From assembly GCA_900549855.1 (NCBI GenBank), contig URPS01000061.1, forward strand, positions 1 through 11,650: DNA of 11,650 bases, written 5' to 3'. A model generated the notes under the pieces. It saw only the letters and a program-made list of their open reading frames with translations. It was not told the DNA's origin and did not search any database. Made by a program: the position numbers and the translations under genes. How positions within the stretch are numbered: position 1 is the first letter of the stretch; each line of letters starts with the position of its first letter. Positions 5,072 through 11,650 of the stretch are shown here, in pieces. The stretch is from an uncultured bacterium. Its GTDB lineage: Bacteria > Cyanobacteriota > Vampirovibrionia > Gastranaerophilales > Gastranaerophilaceae.

Positions 5072-7306
5072 ATGGGTACAGACTTTAGTAAAGTTAATGC
5101 TGATAAAGCACAACAAATTATTAGCGCTTTGAAGGATGGCAAAATTAATGTAAAAGAAGCAAAGGATTTGAAATTGACACCGGAAGAAGCAGCAGCTTTG
5201 AATGAAGCATTTTCATCAGGAGAAGCAAGAATTGGTGACTTTGTTCTTGTAAACAAAGGTAAAAGCAAAGACGGCAAAAAACAGTATTCACAAACAAAGA
5301 AAGCAGAACCACAAATTCCGCAAGAAGAACCTGGATTCTTTGAAAAAGCATTTAACAAAGTAAAAAAAGATGTTTCTAAGTACGCTAAAACATTTACAAA
5401 TGCTTGGAATAACAATAACGGAGTCGTTGATGTGACTGTTGGTATGTTGGGTGCAACAACTAAAACAGCTACAGATATTGTAAAAGATACTGCGCACAAT
5501 GTAGAAAGAGGTGTTACTGAAGCAACCGGTTCAGAAACATTAGGAAAAGTTGCAAAATACACTGCAGGTATGGGTATTCTTGCGGATGCCGCAGAAGCGG
5601 TTGAAGAAGTTGGCGATTGGTCAGCTGCAAAAGTTAGAGAAGCTGCAAAACAATACACAGGTACTAATAGACAAATTCTAGAAGAGTTAGCTAAAGTTTT
5701 AGATAACATGAATCTTGCTGATATTGCTACTTTGTTTGCAGGTGGCGGTGCAGCAGTAAAAGGCTTCAAAGCGCTTCCTAAAGCTTTAGAATTATTAAAA
5801 GGTCTTTCACTAGGTAAAGTTGCAGTTCCGGCAGCTGGTATTGCAGCAGCTGCATCTATGACAAGCTGCTCTCCGGAAGAAATTAACGTTAATCAAAGCG
5901 TAACTGTGAAAATCACTCAGGATAGTTCTCTTGCCGATGCGATTAAGGCACTTAAAGAAGGACAAGATGTACAAACTTCTATATTAAGAGCTATTTTAGA
6001 AAAACAAATTAAAAACGGTACAACTCTTGAAGAAATTAAGAATTTGACTGGTGGTAATGCATTCGTTCTTTCGCAAATTTTAACAGCAATGACAGAAAAT
6101 AATACATTATTGAATGATATTAAAACTGAAATGGGTGCAAATACAGACGCAATTTTATCTGCAATTATTGATTTAAAAAGCAGTGTAGATAATATTCAAA
6201 AGCTAATTGAAAACTTACCTACGGAAATTAAAAATTCATTGTCAGGTGATTTGAATGCAATTTTAAATGCAATTAACAAAGGCAATGTATCATTAGACAA
6301 GATTACTGCAAATGTTGAAGCATTGGCTGCTAAATTAGACGGTATTCTTGGTCAGATAAAAGTAAACGGTAAAACTCAAAAAGAAATTAAAGAAATCCTT
6401 GAAAAAATTCAATCCGGTCAAATGCAAGATAGTGAAAAGCTTTTAGCAATGATTAACTTATTGAAATCTATTGATTCTGTAACAAATGAAATCAATGGAA
6501 AACTTGATAAGATTATCAACAAATTTGAAAATGCATTCCCTGATAACAAGGAAATCAAGGCTGCTTTGGAAAAAATTGAAAAATATCTTGAACAAAATAA
6601 TGCTAAGACCGATGTTACTAATAAATTGTTAGAAAAATTGTTGAACAAATCTCAAACCGGCGGTTTGTCTCAAGAAGATTTACAAAAAATCTTGGATGCT
6701 ATCGCTAAGAACGGTGACAAGATTGACACAACTAACAAGTTGTTAGAAAAATACGGTACAGAAACTACTGTTAAGATGACAGAAATCTTAGAAGCTATCA
6801 AGAATATTAAAGGTGGTAACGGAACCGGAGCTGACCTTGAAGCATTACTTGATAAAGTACTTGCTAAGATGGATAAAAACACTGCCAAAATTATTGATGC
6901 AATCAGCAATATTAAGGTAACCGGCGGTAAAGTTGATCTTGGTTCAGTTGAAGCTATGTTGAAAGAATTGATTGAATTGACTAAGAAAAATGGAAACACT
7001 TTGGATAACATTGACGCTAAGATGGATGTTGTCAATGTAACAACTAAAGCAATTCTTGATAAGTTGGGCAATGTTGATCAAAACGTTCAAAATATCCTTA
7101 ACTTTATTAAGAAAAATGCCGGCAGCTATGATGATTCTAAATTGTTAGAAAAATTAGATAAGATTATGGACAAATTAGATGATATCCTAGCAGCAATTAA
7201 GGATCACAAGGTTACTGTTGATGTAACAGGTAAAGTAACTTGTGAATGTAATTGTGGTAAAAACCACGAAGGTATCCTTGGTGACTTGGATGATATCTTG
7301 GGCTAA
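5072..7306 (+). CDS. Large coiled-coil protein with C-terminal CxCxC tail, sigma-28 controlled, function unknown
   Basis: I do not recognise this 744-residue protein. The ATG follows AAAGGAG (5054-5060) by 11 nt. No N-terminal signal peptide is visible. Residues 1-50 form short charged helices containing a DGKINVKEAKDL segment that loosely resembles an EF-hand loop. A Lys/Gln-rich linker and an Ala/Gly-rich helical region follow (about 85-245). A hydrophobic stretch (250-263) ends in MTSC (C266) followed by SPEE, which looks like a lipoprotein signal but lies internally. From about 285 to 715 the protein is degenerate helical repeats of Leu/Ile/Lys/Asn type, such as NKLLEK and LDKIMDKLDDIL, probably a long coiled coil. 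The only other cysteines are C724, C726 and C728 in a tail that ends GDLDDILG. The sigma-28 promoter suggests expression with motility genes. A filament-like, surface or exported structural role is possible but unproven. Confidence 0.85.
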   Translation: MGTDFSKVNADKAQQIISALKDGKINVKEAKDLKLTPEEAAALNEAFSSGEARIGDFVLVNKGKSKDGKKQYSQTKKAEPQIPQEEPGFFEKAFNKVKKDVSKYAKTFTNAWNNNNGVVDVTVGMLGATTKTATDIVKDTAHNVERGVTEATGSETLGKVAKYTAGMGILADAAEAVEEVGDWSAAKVREAAKQYTGTNRQILEELAKVLDNMNLADIATLFAGGGAAVKGFKALPKALELLKGLSLGKVAVPAAGIAAAASMTSCSPEEINVNQSVTVKITQDSSLADAIKALKEGQDVQTSILRAILEKQIKNGTTLEEIKNLTGGNAFVLSQILTAMTENNTLLNDIKTEMGANTDAILSAIIDLKSSVDNIQKLIENLPTEIKNSLSGDLNAILNAINKGNVSLDKITANVEALAAKLDGILGQIKVNGKTQKEIKEILEKIQSGQMQDSEKLLAMINLLKSIDSVTNEINGKLDKIINKFENAFPDNKEIKAALEKIEKYLEQNNAKTDVTNKLLEKLLNKSQTGGLSQEDLQKILDAIAKNGDKIDTTNKLLEKYGTETTVKMTEILEAIKNIKGGNGTGADLEALLDKVLAKMDKNTAKIIDAISNIKVTGGKVDLGSVEAMLKELIELTKKNGNTLDNIDAKMDVVNVTTKAILDKLGNVDQNVQNILNFIKKNAGSYDDSKLLEKLDKIMDKLDDILAAIKDHKVTVDVTGKVTCECNCGKNHEGILGDLDDILG

Positions 7307-7325
7307 TAGATTTCTTATTTAGTGT

Positions 7326-7359
7326 AACAACGGGTGGCTTTCAGCCACCCGTTGTTTTT
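7326..7359 (+). terminator. Strong rho-independent terminator after the coiled-coil gene
   Basis: AACAACGGGTGGCT (7326-7339) and AGCCACCCGTTGTT (7343-7356) form a perfect 14-bp stem with a TTC loop. The T-rich tail continues to 7359. It begins 19 bp after the stop codon. Confidence 0.93.
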
Positions 7360-7363
7360 GGGG

Positions 7364-7554
7364 TAAAGCACATCAATCAATATTAATGCGTCATTGCGAG
7401 AAAATTTGGACTTTGGTTCTATAGTCTTACTTAAAACTTTGAAAATTTTTGTGGCAATCCAAAAATTTAAAATAGAAATAGACTTACAAGTTTGATGACT
7501 GGATTGCTTCGCTTCCGCTCGCAATGACGCACTAATATTGATTGATGCACTTTA
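7364..7554. mobile_element. 191-bp non-coding element with 37-bp inverted ends (MITE-like)
   Basis: Positions 7364-7400 and the reverse complement of 7518-7554 agree at 34 of 37 bases. Both arms share the core ATCAATCAATATTA and end inward in GCGTCATTGCGAG. The 117 bp between the arms have no open frame worth calling. They hold the rest of the REP-like hairpin and, at 7500-7527, a TGGATTGCTTCGC to GCAATGAC segment of the kind often seen in dispersed bacterial repeats. No target duplication is obvious at the ends. Size, symmetry and lack of coding capacity suit a miniature inverted-repeat element mobilised from elsewhere. Confidence 0.65.
7390..7460. repeat. REP-like hairpin, copy B
   Basis: This 71-nt segment aligns end to end with copy A at 4771-4840. 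It begins GTCATTGCGAGAAAATTT and ends AATTTTTGTGGCAATCC. It starts inside the left arm of the larger inverted-repeat element and also lies just downstream of a gene end. Confidence 0.65.
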
Positions 7555-7574
7555 TTATTAAATTTGGATAATAG

Positions 7575-7595
7575 TGCCTTTTGGAGGCAGTTTTT
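7575..7595 (+). terminator. Weak hairpin with T-run, plus-strand orientation
   Basis: TGCCT (7575-7579) and AGGCA (7585-7589) form a 5-bp stem with a TTTGG loop, followed by GTTTTT. It could stop leftover plus-strand transcription from entering the converging permease operon. On the minus strand it lacks a T-run, so I see no clear terminator for that operon. Confidence 0.35.
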
Positions 7596-7615
7596 GCTAG
7601 TTAGTAAGTGTTATT

Positions 7616-8686
7616 CTATCTCATCCTTTTTTCAGACTTAGGATCAAGAATATCTCTCACTACATCGCCTAGAACGTTGAAAGCCAATACAGCAATAAAA
7701 ATAAGTACTCCAGGAGATAAAAGCCAAGGACGGTATAAAATATTAGTAAATTCTTGAGCTTCTTTTAGCATATTTCCCCAGCTTGCATCAGGCTGCTGTA
7801 TACCTAATCCAAGAAAACTTAAACCTGACTCTGCCAAAATATATGATGGTATACTTAATGTCATTGCTATTATTACATAGCTCGTAGTTTGTGGAAGTAT
7901 ATGTTTCAGAATAATTCTCAAATTTGAAGCTCCAAGAGTTTTTTCTGCTAGAACAAAATCTTCATTTTTGATAGACAAAACCATACCTCTTACGACTCTG
8001 GCAAATCCTGCCCAGCCAATCAGAGCTAAAATTATAATAATAAGTGCAAATCTCTGAATGCTTGTCATGCCGGAAGGTAAAATGGCTGCAAGTATTATCA
8101 AGAGATAAAAACTTGGTATTGCCATAATAGCTTCTGCAAATCGCATCATTAGTGTGTCAACGAGTCCTCCAAAGTAGCCGGAAAGCCCGCCATAGATTAA
8201 ACCTATCGGAAATACTACAAGTAGTGATAAAAATCCTACGGTCATAGAAATTCTACCGCCGAATAGAAGTCTGGAAAATACATCTCTGCCGTTAATATCT
8301 GTCCCCAATAGATACAATTGTCCACCTTTTTCTGTTCCAAACAAGTGTCTGTGAGTGGAAATTATCCCTAAGAACTTGTATTCTTCCGCATTAGGTAATA
8401 ATTTTATATAATATTTTTTGCTTCTATCTTGTTTAAATACAGTTTGCATCAATGCAGGTTCATATTCTCTAATGTAATTGTATGTATAAGGTCTGGATAG
8501 TTTTCCTTCTGTTGTAATGGTATAAATCTTTGAAGGTGGTGCGTATGACATATCTCTGTTTGAGTATGTGCTTGAATACGGAGCGATAAAATCCGCAAAA
8601 AGGATGACAAGATATAATACCGCAAGTATAATAAATGCGGCTTTTGCAAATTTATCTTGAAATATTTTTTTTATAAATTCTTTCAT
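7616..8686 (-). CDS. Peptide-type ABC transporter permease (OppC/DppC family)
   Basis: This is one of two inner-membrane permease subunits of a type I peptide or opine importer. It has 356 residues and about six membrane helices, the first at about 16-36 and the last at about 322-342. The family motif GTDINGRDVFSRLLFGGR is at 128-145, and the EAA loop that contacts the ATPase is at about 241-266 (EDFVLAEKTLGASNLRIIL). DppC proteins usually reach the GTD motif some 50 residues earlier, so the external loop after helix 1 (about 37-127) is enlarged, as in some YejE-like permeases. The ATG overlaps the upstream permease stop by 4 bp (ATGA, 8683-8686), which indicates translational coupling. The stop is TAG. 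The substrate cannot be read from the sequence, and no ATPase gene follows in the window. Confidence 0.93.
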   Translation of the reverse strand: MKEFIKKIFQDKFAKAAFIILAVLYLVILFADFIAPYSSTYSNRDMSYAPPSKIYTITTEGKLSRPYTYNYIREYEPALMQTVFKQDRSKKYYIKLLPNAEEYKFLGIISTHRHLFGTEKGGQLYLLGTDINGRDVFSRLLFGGRISMTVGFLSLLVVFPIGLIYGGLSGYFGGLVDTLMMRFAEAIMAIPSFYLLIILAAILPSGMTSIQRFALIIIILALIGWAGFARVVRGMVLSIKNEDFVLAEKTLGASNLRIILKHILPQTTSYVIIAMTLSIPSYILAESGLSFLGLGIQQPDASWGNMLKEAQEFTNILYRPWLLSPGVLIFIAVLAFNVLGDVVRDILDPKSEKRMR

Positions 8687-9672
8687 TTCCCCACAGTCCC
8701 ATCTTTTACACTTTTTAATCTCGGATCTGTAATCATAAGTAAAATATCAGCTAATAAATTACCTAAAATTAACATTATTGTACCCATTATAAGCGATGCC
8801 ATAACAAGATTTATATCAGATTTCATAACGGCCTCCAGTATTAATCTGCCAAGCCCCGGATATTGAAAAACGTATTCTGTAAGAGCAGCGCCACTCAATA
8901 GTCCTGCAAATTCAAATCCAAGAAGAGTTATCATCGGATTAATTGCATTTCTTAAAGCATGTTTAAACAGTACTTGCCATTCGCTTAAACCTTTTGCCCT
9001 TGCGAATTTAATATAGTCACTATCAAGTACTTCTAGCATATTAGCACGCATTTGTCGTTGTAAACCGGACAGAGAAATTGTGAACAAAACAATTGATGGT
9101 AATACTAAATGTTTTGATATATCAAGAAATTTCCCTCCAAAACTCATTTCGTTGAAGTTGTAGCTGGTTAATCCTCCAACCGGAAACCAACCTGTTTTTA
9201 CGGCGAAAATCAACATAAGTATCGCAAAGAAAAATGAAGGAATTGCCATTCCGATACTGGATAAAATAGTAAGTCCTCTATCTAGCGCACTTTCTTTTTT
9301 TACTGCTGCTAATATTCCGAGCGGAATTCCTGCAGCCCAAGTCATAAAAATTACAACAAGAGTTAGCAATAGCGTATTTGGGATACGTTCTTTTAGCTTT
9401 ACCGATACCTTTTCTCCAGAGGAGGTATATCCTAAATCACCTTTCACAAAAGATTTTGCCCAGGAAAAATATTGAATATAAATAGGCTTATCAAGATTGA
9501 GTCTTTTTATTTCTTTATTAAGTGTTTCTTGTGAAATAGACGGGTTTAATCTAAGTTCTGCAAGAGGATCAACCGGTGATAATCTGATTATAAAAAAGCT
9601 GATTAAAGAAACTATAATCAGAAGCGGTATAACTTGTAAAATTCGTTTAGATATATATTTAAAAAATTCCAC
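8683..9672 (-). CDS. Peptide-type ABC transporter permease (OppB/DppB family)
   Basis: This partner permease has 329 residues and starts with GTG at 9672, preceded by GAGG 10 nt upstream. It has the family's N-terminal helix (about 11-30) with RLSPVDP after it, a periplasmic segment with GDLGYTSSG (78-86), and five further membrane helices. The EAA loop is at about 218-246 (DYIKFARAKGLSEWQVLFKH), followed by NAINPMITLLG and the conserved YPGLGRLILEAV. The length is close to that of E. coli DppB. It lies 21 bp downstream of the binding-protein gene and overlaps the OppC-type gene by 4 bp, so the three form one operon. The two permeases should pair with each other and with ATPases encoded elsewhere. 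Confidence 0.95.
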   Translation of the reverse strand: MEFFKYISKRILQVIPLLIIVSLISFFIIRLSPVDPLAELRLNPSISQETLNKEIKRLNLDKPIYIQYFSWAKSFVKGDLGYTSSGEKVSVKLKERIPNTLLLTLVVIFMTWAAGIPLGILAAVKKESALDRGLTILSSIGMAIPSFFFAILMLIFAVKTGWFPVGGLTSYNFNEMSFGGKFLDISKHLVLPSIVLFTISLSGLQRQMRANMLEVLDSDYIKFARAKGLSEWQVLFKHALRNAINPMITLLGFEFAGLLSGAALTEYVFQYPGLGRLILEAVMKSDINLVMASLIMGTIMLILGNLLADILLMITDPRLKSVKDGTVGK

Positions 9673-9693
9673 TTTTGTTAATCCTCATCTACC

Positions 9694-11514
9694 TTAATCT
9701 ACATATATTTCATCAAGATTATATATTAATCCGCTTAAACTTGTCGGAAAAATATTCTTGAATTTTTTGCGAATAGCAGTAATTCTTATAGGTGAATACA
9801 AATATATAATCGGTTTTTGATTGTATATGATTGTCTGATACTTGTCATACAATGGTTTTCTTTCTGCAAATGAAAGCTTCAAAGCACCTTCTCTGAATAT
9901 TTCATCAAGTTCTTTTTCCCAATCAAACCTGTCATCAATAGTGTAATCTTGCGCTCTTTGGTTAAACATATGCAAGCTGCCTTTAGATGTCCACACATTT
10001 TTACCATCATGTGGTTCTAATGGTGAACCGGTTAAGCCCATTATTGCCATGTCCCAATCGTGAGTGTTAGTAAGTTTGTTAACAAGAGAATTGAATTCTA
10101 AAGGCTTAAAATTTACTTTCATTCCTAAATCTTCTAAATCTTGTTTAACCATTACACCAAGGGCTTCACGTTCAAGGTTGCCGGCATTTGTATATAAGTC
10201 AAACTCAACTCTATTACCTTTTGAATCATAAAGAATGCCGTTTTTATTGACAAATCCTGCTTTTTCTAAGCTTTTCTTTGCAACATTAATGTCGCAAGGA
10301 TGTCCTTTAATATATTTGTTTAAGTAAATAGAGTTTAAACTTTCTGCCGTAAACAAAGGTTCGGCAACACCGAAAGCGATATTTTGAACCATATTTTTTC
10401 TATCAATAGCCCAATCTATAGCCGCTCTAAAATCTCTATTTGCAAACCAACTGTGCTTTACCGGATTGACATAGGGCTTGCCATCCTTGTCTTTTCTGCC
10501 ATTCAAATTGATAGTAATAAATAACGTTCCTGTATCAGCGCCTAAATTGTAAATGACATAATCAGAGCTAGGTTCTTTTATTTTATATCGTGCTACATTA
10601 GAACCTCTTAGTCCCAAAACATCAATTTCTTTGGCTTCAAATTTTAAGATTTCATTGTTTGTATCACCAACTATTAAATAAACTAATTTATCTAAGTATG
10701 GAAGTTTCTGATTTTTAAGATTTATTTTGTAATAATTAGGATTTCTTACAAAAACTACACGCTGTGCTGCTACATATTCTTTTAAAATAAAAGCGCCACT
10801 TGTGACTTGCGGTTTTGTATTTGAACTCAAAAATGCATTAAAAACAGATTCACCTTGGTCGGAATATGGTTTGAAATAATGTTTAGGTACAATCGGATAA
10901 GATAATTGTCTTAAAAAAGGTGCAAATGGTTTGTGAGTTGTAAATTTTACTGTATAATTATCTAACTTTTCCAGCTTTGGCAATTTACCATCAACAACCA
11001 TTGCATCCATTGTAGAAGGGTTCCCCAGCCCCTTAAAAACAATTTCGTTATAAGTATACATAACATCATCTGCAGTAATTGGCTTGCCATCAGACCACTT
11101 TACCCCATGTCTTAAATGAATAGTATAATCATTACCATTTATATCAAAACTTTTTGCAAGTAATGGCTCAACTTCTCCGCTTCTCGGATTTGTTGTAACA
11201 AGTCCGTCATACATTAAGCCTGCCATAGTAGAGGATGTCGCATCTTTTGTATTACAAGGATTAAATGTTTTAGGTCCTTCACCAATCGTAGAAAGAATAA
11301 TTTCTCCGCCAAACTTTCCAACAGGAGCCTGTGACTGCAAATAATCAATTCCGTTAATTGTTACATTCTTTTCGTTAGGTGGATAATTTATTGTTTGCAA
11401 GCTATGCTGTTCTATTCGTTCCGGCATGCAAAAAGGCACATCTTTTCTGATGCAAAGTTTTAACAATATCCCCAAACATATTAGCAATAAAATTGCTATA
11501 GAAATTCTTTTCAT
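9694..11514 (-). CDS. Family-5 extracellular solute-binding protein of the peptide importer
   Basis: This captures the substrate outside the inner membrane and delivers it to the two permeases encoded just downstream. I start it at the ATG at 11514, giving 606 residues with an N-terminal hydrophobic segment (MKRISIAILLLICLGILLKL, 1-20). The open frame extends upstream to a GTG at 11613, but that would bury the signal. The SBP_bac_5 signature is clear: MAGLMYDGLVT (97-107), then LRHGVKWSDGKPITADDVMY (134-153), with RAAIDWAIDRKNMV later. C13 and C21 do not sit in a lipobox (LLIC, LKLC), so it is more likely a membrane-anchored or Sec-released protein than a lipoprotein. The family binds peptides, nickel, opines or sugars, and the ligand cannot be told. 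No good Shine-Dalgarno site precedes the start. Confidence 0.92.
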   Translation of the reverse strand: MKRISIAILLLICLGILLKLCIRKDVPFCMPERIEQHSLQTINYPPNEKNVTINGIDYLQSQAPVGKFGGEIILSTIGEGPKTFNPCNTKDATSSTMAGLMYDGLVTTNPRSGEVEPLLAKSFDINGNDYTIHLRHGVKWSDGKPITADDVMYTYNEIVFKGLGNPSTMDAMVVDGKLPKLEKLDNYTVKFTTHKPFAPFLRQLSYPIVPKHYFKPYSDQGESVFNAFLSSNTKPQVTSGAFILKEYVAAQRVVFVRNPNYYKINLKNQKLPYLDKLVYLIVGDTNNEILKFEAKEIDVLGLRGSNVARYKIKEPSSDYVIYNLGADTGTLFITINLNGRKDKDGKPYVNPVKHSWFANRDFRAAIDWAIDRKNMVQNIAFGVAEPLFTAESLNSIYLNKYIKGHPCDINVAKKSLEKAGFVNKNGILYDSKGNRVEFDLYTNAGNLEREALGVMVKQDLEDLGMKVNFKPLEFNSLVNKLTNTHDWDMAIMGLTGSPLEPHDGKNVWTSKGSLHMFNQRAQDYTIDDRFDWEKELDEIFREGALKLSFAERKPLYDKYQTIIYNQKPIIYLYSPIRITAIRKKFKNIFPTSLSGLIYNLDEIYVD

Positions 11515-11526
11515 ATTTAAAAGAAT

Positions 11527-11556
11527 ATCATATAGAAAAAATTTTTTCTTAGTCCA
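11527..11556 (-). promoter_or_regulatory. Possible promoter of the importer operon with an A6T6 palindrome in its spacer
   Basis: Read on the minus strand, TGGACT (11556-11551) and TATGAT (11532-11527) are 18 bp apart and lie just before the ATG at 11514, leaving a leader of only a few nucleotides. The spacer contains the perfect 16-bp palindrome AGAAAAAATTTTTTCT (11534-11549). It could bend DNA or bind a regulator. Confidence 0.4.
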
Positions 11557-11613
11557 TTGGGTTAAAACAATATTACGAAATGTAACAATTTTTATAAAAA
11601 TGTTCGAAAACAC

Positions 11614-11641
11614 TAAAGTTTTTGGCGAAAAATGCCGTAAA
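11614..11641 (+). promoter_or_regulatory. Second sigma-28-like promoter, pointing out of the window
   Basis: TAAAGTTT (11614-11621) and GCCGTAAA (11634-11641) are separated by 12 bp, one more than the FliA optimum. The spacer also resembles that of the promoter at 4988 (TTG, then A-rich, then T before GCCG). The driven gene lies beyond position 11650. It is back to back with the importer operon promoter. Confidence 0.65.
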
Positions 11642-11650
11642 CCATGTAAA

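Noticed and set aside
5011..5769. 252-codon open frame on the minus strand opposite the coiled-coil gene
   Set aside because: It is antisense to a well-supported gene with a Shine-Dalgarno site, promoter and terminator. Its Ser/Ala/Phe-rich translation is what the opposite strand of Lys/Glu/Ala codons produces.
6670..7071. 133-codon minus-strand open frame rich in hydrophobic residues
   Set aside because: It is a shadow of the Lys/Asn/Ile-rich coiled-coil repeats. No ribosome binding site or independent evidence supports it.
11451..11514. Lipoprotein signal in the solute-binding protein
   Set aside because: C13 and C21 are preceded by LLI and LKL, which do not fit the lipobox need for Gly, Ala or Ser just before the cysteine.
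11515..11613. Upstream GTG at 11613 as the binding-protein start
   Set aside because: It would place 33 extra residues before the signal segment and cross the likely promoter.

Overview
The window is AT-rich, densely coded bacterial DNA with ATG, GTG and TTG starts. Two sigma-28-type (FliA) promoters suggest an organism with a motility or sigma-28 regulon, and the secreted cell-wall amidase and Opp/Dpp-type importer are ordinary bacterial genes. The style (low GC, REP-like hairpins at gene ends, long coiled-coil proteins, E. coli-type RNase HI next to gltX) reminds me of the non-photosynthetic cyanobacterial relatives (Gastranaerophilales/Melainabacteria). That is an inference from memory and no marker here proves it.

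Layout. Positions 1-577 form a compact cassette: a small DUF559 (Vsr-like) nuclease gene bracketed by 52-bp inverted repeats that match at 51 of 52 positions. Two more direct copies of the repeat core follow at 696-738 and 811-839. Next come a perfect 12-bp dyad and a promoter in front of a two-gene unit, a small HEAT-like protein (966-1247) and rnhA (1261-1740). gltX (1853-3325) follows and ends at a terminator. A secreted N-acetylmuramoyl-L-alanine amidase (3423-4754) comes next.

The 317-bp gap after the amidase holds a REP-like hairpin, a short palindrome and a near-perfect sigma-28 promoter (TAAAGTTT, 11 bp, GCCGTTAT). This promoter drives a 744-residue coiled-coil protein of unknown function (5072-7306), which ends at a strong terminator. 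It has an internal lipobox-like segment and a C-terminal Cys-x-Cys-x-Cys tail. A 191-bp non-coding element with 37-bp inverted ends (7364-7554) separates it from a minus-strand operon. That operon encodes a family-5 solute-binding protein (9694-11514) and two peptide-type ABC permeases (8683-9672 and 7616-8686), with no ATPase gene in the window. At the right edge a second sigma-28-like promoter points out of the window.

The housekeeping genes are ordinary. The parts most likely to be undescribed are the DUF559 inverted-repeat cassette with its satellite repeats, and the sigma-28-controlled coiled-coil protein.
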